Shown here: positions 1 through 11,682 of the stretch, one piece after another | How the letters are laid out: every line of letters starts with the position of its first letter | How positions within the stretch are numbered: position 1 is the stretch's first letter | Origin: Salinibacterium hongtaonis | Lineage (GTDB): Bacteria > Actinomycetota > Actinomycetes > Actinomycetales > Microbacteriaceae | Assembly: GCF_003065485.1 (NCBI RefSeq) | Contig: NZ_CP026951.1 | Location: 558,001-622,000 of the forward strand | Reading direction: 5' to 3' | Length of the DNA: 64,000 nucleotides | Program-made: the position numbers and the translations under genes | Notes under the pieces: model-generated | Seen by the model: the letters and a program-made list of their open reading frames with translations, nothing else | Told to the model about the DNA's origin: nothing | The model's database searches: none

Positions 1-574
1 TGACCATGACGCCTGTCTCGGCGGCTGCCCGTCCTGCGGCGCGAAAGGAGCGTTCCTCCTGGGCGGTGATGTGGGGCAGATCGCTCGCGATCTCGCCGAG
101 GAATCCGGCGCGCACACCGGTTCCGGGAATCTCGTCGACGAGGTCAGCAATCAGGTAGTCCGCGATCTGGTTGACCGAGTTGCGATCCCACCATTCCGTG
201 TCGAAGTAGTGCTGAAAGTAGTGGCCGGTGCCCAGGATTACGGTGACGCCCGTCTCCTCGGCGATCGCCTTCGTGGCGGCGACGTTGGCGATCGAGCGCG
301 ATCCGGTCGTCGGGTTCTGGATGAGGTTGGCCGGGTTGCGATCGAAATAGACGGGGGCGGCGTGGTTGCTGAGCTCGCCGTTGGTCATATCCCAGAGGGT
401 CTTGCCCCCTGCGGCGACGAAGAGGTTGATGTCGGCGACGCGCTCGTCCCAGACGGTCATGAGGCCGTCGCGCGGCTCACTCGGGGTCATGTTGATGAAG
501 ACGTGCTCGTGGGGGAGCGTGAGCCCCATCTCGCTGCCGACGATGGGTCCCGTTACCGACTCAACTGTGCGCAT
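1..574 (-). CDS. Phosphotriesterase-family metal hydrolase (N-terminal part, gene runs off the window)
   Basis: The first 191 residues of an amidohydrolase-superfamily protein are present; the C-terminus lies outside the window. The start shows the family signature LTLPHEHVF with the metal-binding His-x-His at residues 22 and 24. Members hydrolyse lactones or organophosphate esters in the cytoplasm with a binuclear metal centre; lactonase activity is the more usual natural role (family knowledge). The ATG at 574 was chosen because a -10 box (TACAGT) ends 6 nt before it, giving a leaderless start. It neighbours a TauE-type permease and a metallo-beta-lactamase-fold hydrolase, which suggests a small catabolic cassette for an unknown (possibly lactone) substrate. 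Substrate is inference. Confidence 0.85.
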   Translation of the reverse strand, partial: MRTVESVTGPIVGSEMGLTLPHEHVFINMTPSEPRDGLMTVWDERVADINLFVAAGGKTLWDMTNGELSNHAAPVYFDRNPANLIQNPTTGSRSIANVAATKAIAEETGVTVILGTGHYFQHYFDTEWWDRNSVNQIADYLIADLVDEIPGTGVRAGFLGEIASDLPHITAQEERSFRAAGRAAAETGVMV

Positions 575-586
575 GGACAAACTGTA
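575..586 (-). promoter_or_regulatory. -10 box of the phosphotriesterase-like gene (leaderless start)
   Basis: On the minus strand TACAGT (581-586) is followed by six bases and then the ATG, so transcription would start at or next to the start codon. The operator-like TGTATCCG (583-590) overlaps this -10 box. Confidence 0.5.
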
Positions 587-592
587 TCCGAT

Positions 593-614
593 TCTTCAAG
601 AAATGGATCCATTT
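593..614. promoter_or_regulatory. Two adjacent palindromes upstream of the phosphotriesterase-like gene
   Basis: TTCTTCAAGAA (593-603) is an 11-bp palindrome and AAATGGATCCATTT (601-614) is a perfect 14-bp palindrome. They cover the spacer and the -35 position of the promoter at 581-586. The second resembles operators of FadR/VanR-type GntR repressors, by my recollection of that family; the regulator is not in the window. Confidence 0.5.
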
Positions 615-617
615 GTG

Positions 618-1415
618 TCAACGGTTCTTTCGCTTCGCCCTAAGGTCAGAGACAATCAGGCGAATCGCCAGAGCGGCAAGCAAGATTCCGAACAGGATGT
701 TCCCCACCCCTGCGGGGATGAGGAACGCCAGAGCGCCCCCGGCAAACGTGAAGGCCGCGCCGACCAGTCCCACCGTCAGTCCCTCGCGAAGCAGAACGTT
801 CTTGCGGCGCAGGTTCGAAATCGTTGAGGTGATGCCGCCGGGGATAATGGCGACCAGCGACGTGCCCCGGGCATCAAGCTCGCCCACCCCGAATCCGAGG
901 ATGAGGGCGGGCACGATGAACACCCCGCCACCCACGCCGAGGAGCCCGGCGAGAACGCCGAATGCGACGCCGATGAGCGGGAGAAGGATGATGTGCCAGG
1001 CGTCCATGTCGAGGGCGCCATCGATGCTCTCTGGCATGGCGAGCAGCATCCGCACGGCCACAGCGAGCATGAATGCGATAAAGATCCAGCGGAGCGTTCG
1101 CTGGGGCAGCTTGGCTAGAAGCAGGCTGCCGATCTGCCCGCCGATCACAATGCCCACCGCAAGGAGCCCGGCCACGCGCCAGTCGATGGCGCCATTGGCG
1201 ACATAAAAGGCCGCCGCGGCAATGGAGATCGGCACGACCGCAAGCAGGGACGTGCCGGTCGCCCGCCGCTGCTCGATCCCGAGGAGGAGCACGAGGGCGG
1301 GAACAATGATGATGCCCCCACCGACTCCGAAGAGCCCGGAGAGAATTCCGGCGATCGCTCCAATGGCGACGAGGGTTGCGGTGTAGCGCAGGGGGCGGGG
1401 TTCGGTCGGTGCCAT
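618..1415 (-). CDS. TauE/SafE-family membrane permease
   Basis: A 265-residue integral membrane protein with about eight hydrophobic segments and the duplicated glycine-rich signature of the family: GLFGVGGGIIIVPAL near residue 27 and GLLGVGGGVFIVPAL in the second half. TauE/SafE proteins are thought to move sulfonates, sulfite or other small organic anions across the membrane. The ATG at 1415 is preceded on the minus strand by GAGAAGGA, a good ribosome site; a longer reading frame from 1484 would run through the operator region and was rejected. It probably transports the substrate or product of the flanking hydrolases (inference from context). Its stop lies 43 bp from the start of the phosphotriesterase-like gene. 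Confidence 0.85.
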   Translation of the reverse strand: MAPTEPRPLRYTATLVAIGAIAGILSGLFGVGGGIIIVPALVLLLGIEQRRATGTSLLAVVPISIAAAAFYVANGAIDWRVAGLLAVGIVIGGQIGSLLLAKLPQRTLRWIFIAFMLAVAVRMLLAMPESIDGALDMDAWHIILLPLIGVAFGVLAGLLGVGGGVFIVPALILGFGVGELDARGTSLVAIIPGGITSTISNLRRKNVLLREGLTVGLVGAAFTFAGGALAFLIPAGVGNILFGILLAALAIRLIVSDLRAKRKNR

Positions 1416-1455
1416 GGGATTCCTTCTCACGGGCGAGAGTCCTTCTCGCGTATGG

Positions 1456-1483
1456 TGTATCCAATTATCTAAAGTTGTATCCA
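1456..1483. promoter_or_regulatory. Direct repeat TGTATCCA x2 between divergent genes (putative operator)
   Basis: TGTATCCA occurs at 1456-1463 and 1476-1483, 20 bp apart, in the gap between the divergent permease and hydrolase genes. A third near-copy, TGTATCCG, lies at 583-590 over the -10 of the phosphotriesterase-like gene. The shared core suggests one regulator for the whole cassette. Confidence 0.5.
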
Positions 1484-1497
1484 CTCTAGGGGATCGT

Positions 1498-2325
1498 GTG
1501 AGTACAGTCGCATCCTGCGGTGCCTTCGACGAGACCTGGGCAGAGCGCTTTGCTCTGCTCGGCGCCCCACGAAAGCTCGTCCCGCTGGTGCTCGGTTACG
1601 AACCCATCGCGGAGTCCCTGTCGATTGCGGGCGGCCGACGCGATCGGTTTCTGCTTGAGCCGGTTACGGGGGCGGCAATCGTTTATGACGACGCATGGTT
1701 TCTCATCGATACGGGCTTCGACGTCGACGTCATTCGGGATCCGGAGCGTCGACGGCAACGCTTCAACTACGACAGCTACACCGCGGTCGTGCCGCCGGGA
1801 GACCCTCTCGCCGACCAAGTAGCGGCGGCGGGCCTCTCGTGGGGGGCGCTCGCCGCATGCGCCGTCTCACACCTGCACGGCGATCATTCCGGCGGGCTCC
1901 GCCTCGTCGCCCCTCACGCCCCCATGCTCGTGCAGGCCGATGAATGGAGCTTCGCCGTCGACGTCGCCGGGGTGCGCGATGTGTACTTTCGTGAGGACTA
2001 CCTCCGCCCAGACCTCCACGTGCTTCTCCTTGACGGGGACACCGTGATTGCGCCGGGGCTTACCGCCCTCGATACCCGCGGCCACACCCCAGGTCATCAG
2101 TCATTCAGGGTCGATCTCGCCGACAAATCGATCGTGCTCGCGTGCGACGCCGCAGACCTCAGGGAGTGCATCGAACAGGTCCGCCCCTGTGGGTTCACGG
2201 CACGGCCGGGCGATGCGGATGCTGCGCTCGCCGCCATCCAACGGCTGGCCGCGCTCGATCAAGAAGATGGTGTTGAGGTGTGGCCGGGCCATGATCCCGA
2301 CTGGCACGCGTGGCAGCGGGCGTGA
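1498..2325 (+). CDS. Metallo-beta-lactamase-fold hydrolase (lactonase-like)
   Basis: A 275-residue soluble protein with the family zinc motif HLHGDH (His125, His127, Asp129, His130), a later GHTPGHQSF segment supplying another His, a CDAAD segment supplying the bridging Asp, and WPGHDP near the C-terminus. This arrangement resembles N-acyl-homoserine-lactone lactonases and related lactone hydrolases. The GTG at 1498 was chosen because AGGGG lies just upstream; an in-frame ATG at 1414 would reach back through the operator repeats. It is divergent from the TauE-type permease and probably coregulated with it. Substrate unknown. Confidence 0.8.
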   Translation: MSTVASCGAFDETWAERFALLGAPRKLVPLVLGYEPIAESLSIAGGRRDRFLLEPVTGAAIVYDDAWFLIDTGFDVDVIRDPERRRQRFNYDSYTAVVPPGDPLADQVAAAGLSWGALAACAVSHLHGDHSGGLRLVAPHAPMLVQADEWSFAVDVAGVRDVYFREDYLRPDLHVLLLDGDTVIAPGLTALDTRGHTPGHQSFRVDLADKSIVLACDAADLRECIEQVRPCGFTARPGDADAALAAIQRLAALDQEDGVEVWPGHDPDWHAWQRA

Positions 2326-2370
2326 GCCGCGCCGCATCGCGCCTCGCAAGTTTCCCGCAGTAGGCGGCGC

Positions 2371-2383
2371 TAATATCGACACC
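2371..2383 (+). promoter_or_regulatory. -10 box of purE (leaderless start)
   Basis: TAATAT (2371-2376) is followed by seven bases and the purE ATG, with no ribosome site between. This indicates a leaderless purE transcript starting inside the gap after the upstream hydrolase gene. Confidence 0.55.
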
Positions 2384-2884
2384 ATGCCCGAAACTCTCGT
2401 GTCCATCATCATGGGATCCGACTCTGACTGGAATGTCATGGCCGACGCCGCAGCGCTCCTCACTGAGTTCGGCGTAGCCCACGAGGTTGAGGTCGTTTCG
2501 GCGCACCGCACACCAGACAAGATGATCGCGTTCGGCCGCGAAGCTGCGAGCCGCGGCATCCGCGTCATCATCGCTGGCGCTGGCGGCGCCGCCCACCTTC
2601 CCGGCATGGTTGCCTCGGTGACGACTCTGCCCGTGATCGGTGTTCCCGTGCCACTGGCGCGGCTCGACGGCATGGATTCGCTGCTCTCCATCGTGCAGAT
2701 GCCAGCCGGAATCCCCGTTGCGACCGTCTCGATCGGCGGCGCCACGAACGCTGGTCTGCTTGCCGTGCGCATTCTCGCCTCATCAGATCCCGTGCTGTCG
2801 GAGGCTGTCGCGCAGTACTCCCGAGAGCTCGAGTCGACCGTTGAGGGCAAGAACGCTGCGTTGAAGGCGCGAATCGGCGCGTGA
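2384..2884 (+). CDS. purE: N5-carboxyaminoimidazole ribonucleotide mutase
   Basis: A 166-residue class I PurE, the usual length. It interconverts N5-CAIR and CAIR in de novo purine synthesis in the cytoplasm. The diagnostic motifs are present: MGSDSDW near residue 10, SAHRTPDKM with the catalytic histidine, the glycine-rich [12 protein letters not shown], and the [13 protein letters not shown] and [10 protein letters not shown] segments. The usual partner purK is not beside it; upstream lies an unrelated hydrolase gene. Downstream, after 28 bp, follows the LCP gene on the same strand. The start is placed 7 nt behind a -10 box. Confidence 0.97.
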   Translation: MPETLVSIIMGSDSDWNVMADAAALLTEFGVAHEVEVVSAHRTPDKMIAFGREAASRGIRVIIAGAGGAAHLPGMVASVTTLPVIGVPVPLARLDGMDSLLSIVQMPAGIPVATVSIGGATNAGLLAVRILASSDPVLSEAVAQYSRELESTVEGKNAALKARIGA

Positions 2885-2912
2885 TAGCCCGACGATACGA
2901 AGGACGGAACCG

Positions 2913-4244
2913 GTGAGCGACAGCACACTTCCGGTGCGGTATCCCAACATCCGTTCTCGTCGGATCATGACCACGAGGGCGTGGTGGCTCGTGCTGCTCA
3001 ACGTGCTCATCCCCGGCTCGGTGCAGGTGCTCGCCGGCAACCGCCGCTTCGGGCGTTTCGGCCTGGGCGCGACCATCGTCTTCTGGGCTCTCGCTCTCGT
3101 GGCCATCGTCGTCTTCTTTATCAACAGCAATATCCTCATTGCTCTCGGCACCAATGTGATCGCTCTCACGATCATTCAAATCGTGCTCATCGCCTATGCA
3201 GTGCTGTGGCTTGCCCTCAGCTTCGACACTCTGCGGCTGGTGCGGATCGTTCGGGCCGCCCCCGGAGCCCGCCCGCTCATCGCCGCCCTCGCGGTGATTG
3301 CGCTCCTCGCAACGGCGGGTAGTGCGGCCTACGCGGCCAACCTCGCCGGGGTCGCTCGCAACACCATTTCCGAGGTTTTCACGAGCGGGGACTACGCCGA
3401 GCCCGTCGACGGCCGCTACAACATCATGCTTCTCGGCGGCGATGCCGGGCCAGACCGTGAGGGGCTGCGCCCCGACAGCATCTCCGTCGTCAGCGTTGAC
3501 GCTGAGACGGGGTCGACGACGATCATCGGCCTTCCCCGCAACTTCGAGCAGGCCACGTTCTCCGAGGGATCGCCCATGTTTGGCCCGTTCCCCAACGGCT
3601 ATGACTGCGGGGATGAGTGCCTGCTCGGCTACCTCTACACCGAGGGCGAGCAGCGCCCAGAGCTCTATCCGGATGCCGAGGCACAGGGCAGCAACGCCGG
3701 AACCGAGGCCATGCGCGATGCGGTTGAGGGCATCACCGGCCTCACCATCCAGTACTACGTGCTCATTGATATGCAGGGCTTCTCGCAGCTCATCGACGCG
3801 CTCGGAGGCATCGACATCGATGTGCCTGAGCGGCTTGCCTACGGTCCTGTGACGAGTAGAACCCCGTATGGCTACTTCGAGGCTGGCCCTCAGCACCTCA
3901 ACGGGGAGATGGCGCTGTGGTACGCGCGCTCGCGGTTCGACGGCAACGACCTTCAGCGCATGGAGCGGCAGCGCCAGGTGCAGGAGGCCATCATTCAGCA
4001 GATGGATCCCGCCAACGTCGTCACCAAGTTCCAGGCCATCACCGAGGCGGGGGCGGATGTCGTCAAGACCGACATCCCGAAGGTCATGCTCTCGCGGTTC
4101 GTCGAGATTGCCGCCAAGTCCCAGTCGCTGCCGATCAACGCCCTCGAACTGGTTCCGCCGCAGGTCGACACCCTCAACCCCGACTACCCGGCGATTCACA
4201 CGCTCGTGCAGGAGTCCCTGCTGAGCCCGTCGCCGAGCGAGTAG
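2913..4244 (+). CDS. LytR-CpsA-Psr (LCP) family cell-wall glycopolymer transferase
   Basis: A 443-residue membrane protein. The first 150 residues hold several hydrophobic segments, more than the single anchor of a minimal LCP protein. The extracytoplasmic LCP domain follows, with NIMLLGGDAG, RPDSISVVSVD, the GLPRNF arginine, DALGGIDIDVP and the late WYARSRFDGNDLQRMERQ segment carrying the conserved arginines. LCP enzymes move undecaprenyl-phosphate-linked glycopolymers onto peptidoglycan outside the membrane. The GTG start has GAAGGACGG upstream. It stands at the entrance of the polysaccharide locus and is a good candidate for attaching its product (inference). Confidence 0.93.
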   Translation: MSDSTLPVRYPNIRSRRIMTTRAWWLVLLNVLIPGSVQVLAGNRRFGRFGLGATIVFWALALVAIVVFFINSNILIALGTNVIALTIIQIVLIAYAVLWLALSFDTLRLVRIVRAAPGARPLIAALAVIALLATAGSAAYAANLAGVARNTISEVFTSGDYAEPVDGRYNIMLLGGDAGPDREGLRPDSISVVSVDAETGSTTIIGLPRNFEQATFSEGSPMFGPFPNGYDCGDECLLGYLYTEGEQRPELYPDAEAQGSNAGTEAMRDAVEGITGLTIQYYVLIDMQGFSQLIDALGGIDIDVPERLAYGPVTSRTPYGYFEAGPQHLNGEMALWYARSRFDGNDLQRMERQRQVQEAIIQQMDPANVVTKFQAITEAGADVVKTDIPKVMLSRFVEIAAKSQSLPINALELVPPQVDTLNPDYPAIHTLVQESLLSPSPSE

Positions 4245-4247
4245 CCG

Positions 4248-4277
4248 TGTCGTTGTGCCGTGATTGTCGTTGTGCCG
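4248..4277. repeat. 13-bp direct repeat between convergent genes
   Basis: TGTCGTTGTGCCG occurs at 4248-4260 and again at 4265-4277, filling most of the short gap between the stop codons of the LCP gene and the convergent glycosyltransferase. No clear hairpin terminator was seen here. Confidence 0.7.
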
Positions 4278-4280
4278 CGG

Positions 4281-5450
4281 TTATAGGTCGGCGTGGAGCT
4301 GCCAGACCTGCTGCGCGGATGCTTCCCAGCTGAAGGCGCGCGCCCGGTCGAGGCCGAGAAAGCGCATGCGCTGCAGCGCCTCGTCGTCGTTGACGACCGA
4401 TGAGATCGCCTGAGCCAGTCGTTCTGAGTAGCTCTCGGGGTCGGCCGTCGCGACCGTGAAGCCTGCACCGCCCGCGACCTCGACGAGTGCCGTGGCATCG
4501 GAATGCACGACAGGGGTGCCCAGGCTGAATGCCTCCACGATCGGCAGCCCAAAACCCTCGGCGATGCTCGGCAAGACGAACACCGTTGCCCGCTCGATAA
4601 CGACGGCGAGGTCGGCGTCGGCAACGAACCCGAGGGTGCGCACGCGATCGGGGGAGAGGCCCGCCTCTGCGGTGACCGCGGCGACGTCGATGCCGCCCCA
4701 GCCTTCTGGCCCCGCAATGAGCAACGGCAGGTCAACGGAATCGGGGTGGGCCAGCGATCGGATCAGCTCTGCGAGTCGCTTGCGCGGCTCGAGGGTGCCC
4801 ACGGCCAGGATGTAGCGCTCCGGCAGCCCCAGACGCTCTGCCCGGGCATCGGCATCGATGGGGCGTCTGAGTTTTGCGCTGACAGCGCCGCCGATCACGC
4901 GGATGCGGTCGCCAAAGTCCATAATCTCGGTGAGTTCGCGGGCCACGGCATGGGTTGGCACCACAACGGCGTCGGCGTGGCGGTGAGCCCGCTTTGCCAT
5001 TGTCTTGTGGAATGCAACGCCGTTGCGCGTAAGGGTCTCGGGGTGAGTCCACGGCACGACATCGTGAATGGTGGCGACCGTCTGGTTGCCGGCGTCACGG
5101 TTGCGGTCGTGAGGAAACAGCGGGGCGAGGGCGCTCGTGGCGTGAGTCATGCCGAACATGGGCCGGCGATCGCCGTCGGCGTCGCGCCCGGGAACGGGGA
5201 TGCCGAGCCGCCATGCGGCCGCGAGCTCCCGCCGCGGCAGGTCAAGGGAGATGAGCGATGACAGACCGGGAAGAAGGGTCGTGATGCGGTTGCGGTCTTC
5301 TTCCGCGACGCGAGAGACGACCCCCGCCACGGTGCACCCCTCGGGCGCCGTCTCAACCAGATGACGCGTGAGTTCTTCTGTGTAACGGCCGATGCCGCCG
5401 GGAACCGGGGCGGCAAGCTGATCGACGATTACGCGGAGCTCAATGGTCAT
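4281..5450 (-). CDS. Family 4 glycosyltransferase
   Basis: A 389-residue GT-B enzyme. The N-terminus carries the acceptor-side motif GGIGRYTEEL. The C-terminal half shows LAVGTLEPRKR, LLIAGPEGWGG, and the E-x7-E nucleotide-sugar signature EGFGLPIVEAF. Such enzymes act at the inner face of the membrane with retention of configuration. The ATG at 5450 was chosen because it overlaps the rmlD stop by four bases (ATGA), implying translational coupling; a longer frame to 5534 would lie inside rmlD. Being cotranscribed with rmlD it may use dTDP-rhamnose, but donor and acceptor are not visible in the sequence. Confidence 0.9.
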   Translation of the reverse strand: MTIELRVIVDQLAAPVPGGIGRYTEELTRHLVETAPEGCTVAGVVSRVAEEDRNRITTLLPGLSSLISLDLPRRELAAAWRLGIPVPGRDADGDRRPMFGMTHATSALAPLFPHDRNRDAGNQTVATIHDVVPWTHPETLTRNGVAFHKTMAKRAHRHADAVVVPTHAVARELTEIMDFGDRIRVIGGAVSAKLRRPIDADARAERLGLPERYILAVGTLEPRKRLAELIRSLAHPDSVDLPLLIAGPEGWGGIDVAAVTAEAGLSPDRVRTLGFVADADLAVVIERATVFVLPSIAEGFGLPIVEAFSLGTPVVHSDATALVEVAGGAGFTVATADPESYSERLAQAISSVVNDDEALQRMRFLGLDRARAFSWEASAQQVWQLHADL

Positions 5451-6334
5451 GACTTCGCTATCGACGTTGTCGCGATGGCCTCGGCGAGGCTCTCCTTCCA
5501 CGGCCGCATCGGCGAGAAGCCTGCGCGTCCCCACGCGTCGTGGCCCAGCACAGAATAGGCGGGGCGCGGCGCGGGTCGCACAAAGGTTGCGCTGTCGGTA
5601 GGCAGAACGTTGTCGGGGTTGAGCCCGCTCAAGCGAAAGATCTCCCGCGTGAAGTCAAACCAGCTTGCCTCGCCGCTGTTGGTGCCGTGATAGATGCCGG
5701 CGGGAGCATCCGCCTCCACCAGTTCGACGATGCGGCGAGCAAGATCCACGGTCCAGGTGGGCTGGCCGACCTGGTCGGTCACCACGCTCACCGTGTCGCG
5801 TTCGCGACCAAGGCGCAGCATCGTTTTGACAAAGTTGGAGCCGTGCTCGCCATAGATCCAGGCGGTGCGCACAATGTGGGTGCGGCCGGGGTTGTTCTCC
5901 AGGGCCAGACGCTCGCCCTCTGCCTTGGTGCGGCCGTAGGCCGAGACCGGGTTTACGGGTTCCGTCTCGGCGTACGGCGTCGTCGCCGTGCCGTCGAAAA
6001 CATAGTCGGTCGATACCTGCACGAGCATGGCGCCGTTCTCGGCAGCCGCCGTCGCGAGGTTACCAGCGCCGGTCGCGTTGATCGCGTATGCGGTGTCTTC
6101 ATCGCTCTCGGCGTCGTCGACCTTGGTATAGGCGGCGGCGTTGATGATCACGTCATGACCCGCGGATGCTGCACGCACGGCATCGAGGTCGGTGATGTCC
6201 AGCGCGTCACGGCCGAGTGCCGTCACGGTGTGGGAGGTCTCGGCGAGCACGGCCTGCAGGTCTCGGCCCAGCATCCCGTTCGCTCCGGCGATAAGGATGG
6301 TCAGCTGCGGATCGGGCGCCGGGTCAAAGCTCAT
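5447..6334 (-). CDS. rmlD: dTDP-4-dehydrorhamnose reductase
   Basis: A 295-residue short-chain dehydrogenase/reductase carrying out the last step of dTDP-L-rhamnose synthesis (NADPH-dependent C4 reduction). Visible motifs: the nucleotide-binding GANGMLGRDL near residue 16, INAAAYTKVDDAE, STDYVFDG, and the catalytic YGRTKAEGE (Tyr-x3-Lys). It is a stand-alone RmlD rather than an RmlC-RmlD fusion. It leads a two-gene operon with the GT4 downstream and has its own leaderless promoter, separated from rmlB by a hairpin. Confidence 0.96.
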   Translation of the reverse strand: MSFDPAPDPQLTILIAGANGMLGRDLQAVLAETSHTVTALGRDALDITDLDAVRAASAGHDVIINAAAYTKVDDAESDEDTAYAINATGAGNLATAAAENGAMLVQVSTDYVFDGTATTPYAETEPVNPVSAYGRTKAEGERLALENNPGRTHIVRTAWIYGEHGSNFVKTMLRLGRERDTVSVVTDQVGQPTWTVDLARRIVELVEADAPAGIYHGTNSGEASWFDFTREIFRLSGLNPDNVLPTDSATFVRPAPRPAYSVLGHDAWGRAGFSPMRPWKESLAEAIATTSIAKS

Positions 6335-6346
6335 TGGTTCAGTGTA
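6335..6346 (-). promoter_or_regulatory. -10 box of rmlD (leaderless start)
   Basis: On the minus strand TACACT (6341-6346) is followed by six bases and the rmlD ATG, without a ribosome site. rmlD therefore probably has its own transcript even though rmlB lies just upstream in the same direction. Confidence 0.55.
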
Positions 6347-6358
6347 CCGAGACAGAAT

Positions 6359-6382
6359 GTGCGCCCCCTATCGGAGGCGCAC
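6359..6382 (-). terminator. Hairpin between rmlB and rmlD
   Basis: GTGCGCC (6359-6365) pairs with GGCGCAC (6376-6382) around a 10-base loop. It lies downstream of the rmlB stop and upstream of the rmlD promoter. On the minus strand only a weak T-rich stretch follows, so it could be a terminator or only a partial attenuator. Confidence 0.4.
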
Positions 6383-6414
6383 AGTCCGGTGAGACGGAGG
6401 GTGGTGGGCAGGCT

Positions 6415-9702
<3,288 letters not shown>

Positions 9703-9769
9703 GGCGCATGTCGTTACACTGCAAAGGAGCCTTTGCTAGGCTTCAAGGAACGTCGGGGAGGGCACATAA

Positions 9770-10711
9770 GTGAGTTCGGCATCACCGCGCCGCGTTCTCT
9801 ACACGGCACTTATGGGCCAGTACGAAAAGCTCAACGAGCAGCCGCTTGCGCACAGCTCCACTGTCGATTTCGTCTGCTTCACCGATGATCCAGAGCTCAC
9901 CAGCGAGACCTGGAAGATCCGCCTGGTGGAGCCTCGATTTCCGATGGATAGCATCCGAAGTGCCCGATACTTCAAGACTCGCGGATACACCCTCTTCGCT
10001 GATTACGACGAGTCGTTGTGGATCGACAACAGCGTGCGGTTACGCGTCACCCCTGAGGTCATCCTCGATTCATGGCTTGTCGATGCTGACATCGCGATCC
10101 CGCGCCATAGCTTTAGAAAGACGGTCATCGGTGAGTTCGACACCGTTGCGACTGACGGTTATGACGACCCAGCACGCGTCTATGAACAGCTGATCCATTA
10201 CTCTTCGATCCGTCCGAACACGCTGCAAGAACTGCCGTATTGGACGGCTCTCGTAGCCCGCAGGCATACGGCAGAGGTCGATGCTGCAATGTCACTCTGG
10301 CACGACCACATTTTGCGATATTCGCGTCGCGACCAACTCTCCATCAACTTCGTGGCTGGAAGCACTGCCCTGCCTGTCAAGGCGATCGAGATCGACAACC
10401 TGGGCTCGGAGTGGCACGAGTGGCCGGTGCGCGCGGAGCGCAAATGGAGCCTGACCCAGGATCGACTTGCGAATGCTCTCCGTGTGCCGAGCGTCGAAGT
10501 CGGCCGGCTCGAGAACGACCTCAATCTCTTGAAGCAACAAATCGCCGAAGCCGAGAAATCCCAGCTTCAGGAGGTCGAGAAGTGGCAAGAGGATGTCGCC
10601 GTCGCTCGCGAGGAGCTTCATCAGATCTATAGATCGACGCTCTCCTGGCGACTTACGCAGCCGTTGCGTGCTGTGTCGACGTGGATCGGTCGAGCACGCA
10701 GGCGCGGTTAG
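9770..10711 (+). CDS. DUF616-type glycosyltransferase-domain protein with coiled-coil tail
   Basis: A 313-residue protein. The N-terminal two thirds match the DUF616 / TOD1-MUCI70-like pattern: YTALMGQYEKL at the start, VDFVCFTDDP, and an LWIDNSVRL segment in place of a DxD. Residues about 245-285 are charged and heptad-like (probable coiled coil). The protein ends with STLSWRLTQPLR and a basic stretch, a tail also seen in another glycosyltransferase here (18605-19954). The GTG at 9770 has GGGGAGGG upstream and TAGGCT (9736-9741) as a likely -10. Probably a surface-glycan glycosyltransferase; substrate unknown. Its stop overlaps the stop of the convergent gene. Confidence 0.75.
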   Translation: MSSASPRRVLYTALMGQYEKLNEQPLAHSSTVDFVCFTDDPELTSETWKIRLVEPRFPMDSIRSARYFKTRGYTLFADYDESLWIDNSVRLRVTPEVILDSWLVDADIAIPRHSFRKTVIGEFDTVATDGYDDPARVYEQLIHYSSIRPNTLQELPYWTALVARRHTAEVDAAMSLWHDHILRYSRRDQLSINFVAGSTALPVKAIEIDNLGSEWHEWPVRAERKWSLTQDRLANALRVPSVEVGRLENDLNLLKQQIAEAEKSQLQEVEKWQEDVAVAREELHQIYRSTLSWRLTQPLRAVSTWIGRARRRG

Positions 10712-11595
10712 CGCTGAACGCGCCTGACCGGAATGCGGTCGCGGTCTTTGAGCCAGGTGTAGAAGAGTTCCTTCTGATCAAATATGGCGTGTCCTTGATC
10801 TAGCTCGCTCAGCACAAACTCCACCGGCGTTTTCACCATTCGCAGGGGCCAGCCGTTTCGCGCGCCGTAGTGACTCATCCAGATGTCTTCCATAAAAAGG
10901 AAGCGTTGGGGGATAGCGGTAAAGAAGCGGTTATCGTCGACGATCGCTGCATCGACGATGCTGCCGCCGGTGCCCACGTGGTCGGCCCGTTCGCCGGTTT
11001 CGGTGATCTGCTGACGATTCCAGTATGCGCCGTCGTTCTTCCATGCCCACAGTCCCGAAATTGACTCGGGACTGTATGCCGTGAGCAGGTCTGATACGAA
11101 TTCCGGTCCGGGGATCTGATCATCGTCAAGCATGACGAACGGCCCGCTGTAGCCGCGTCGTACCAGTTCCCGTGCGGCAACAAAACGCGCAATCCCGCCA
11201 ATGTTCGTGGGTGATGTAAAAATCTCAACACTGTCGAGCGATCCAACAGCAGCAAACTGCCGGATCGTGGTCGTGTAAAGCTGTTCGTTTTCAGGCTTGT
11301 TGTTCCACAGCACGAGCCTTAGGGGTCTGCTTGTGTGCTGTTCGTCGACTATTCGCAGGATGTCACCGATGCGCCCGGGGCGGTTCCATAGGCAGATGAC
11401 GATCGGGAGGCTGTCAGAGGATGGAGTGCCGAGAAGCTGCGAAAACTCTATTCTCGATGCCAGTAAAGCAGCGTATCCACGGGCGAGCTTGAGTCGTGCC
11501 GGGGTGGCGGCAACTCGACGCACCAGCGCAATGGCGCTAGCGCCAGCGGATCCGAACCGGCGACTTTCGGTCACGAGTCTCTGATGAATCGGCAT
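10708..11595 (-). CDS. GT-A fold glycosyltransferase (family 2-like)
   Basis: A 295-residue protein with a GT-A core beginning near residue 64 (LPIVICLWNRPGR) and a metal-binding DDD triad in FVMLDDDQIPG. FMEDIWMS later in the chain resembles the ED acceptor-site motif of family 2 enzymes. The first 55 residues form an extra helical region. No ribosome site is obvious at the ATG. The stop codon overlaps that of the convergent DUF616 gene (TTAG shared). Donor and acceptor cannot be told; the location implies surface polysaccharide synthesis. Confidence 0.75.
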   Translation of the reverse strand: MPIHQRLVTESRRFGSAGASAIALVRRVAATPARLKLARGYAALLASRIEFSQLLGTPSSDSLPIVICLWNRPGRIGDILRIVDEQHTSRPLRLVLWNNKPENEQLYTTTIRQFAAVGSLDSVEIFTSPTNIGGIARFVAARELVRRGYSGPFVMLDDDQIPGPEFVSDLLTAYSPESISGLWAWKNDGAYWNRQQITETGERADHVGTGGSIVDAAIVDDNRFFTAIPQRFLFMEDIWMSHYGARNGWPLRMVKTPVEFVLSELDQGHAIFDQKELFYTWLKDRDRIPVRRVQR

Positions 11596-11682
11596 GCTCG
11601 ACTTTCGTGTGAATAGTTTGGATGGATGCCCTCAGGCATCGTCTACCATCATGCCCGAGTACGTGGCATGTGGCCGTCTTGC

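Noticed and set aside
2568-4199. A 543-codon open frame on the minus strand opposite purE and the LCP gene
   Set aside because: It is antisense to two well-recognised genes, has a biased composition (Arg/Gly/Asp/His-rich) and no recognisable motif; such shadows are usual in GC-rich DNA.
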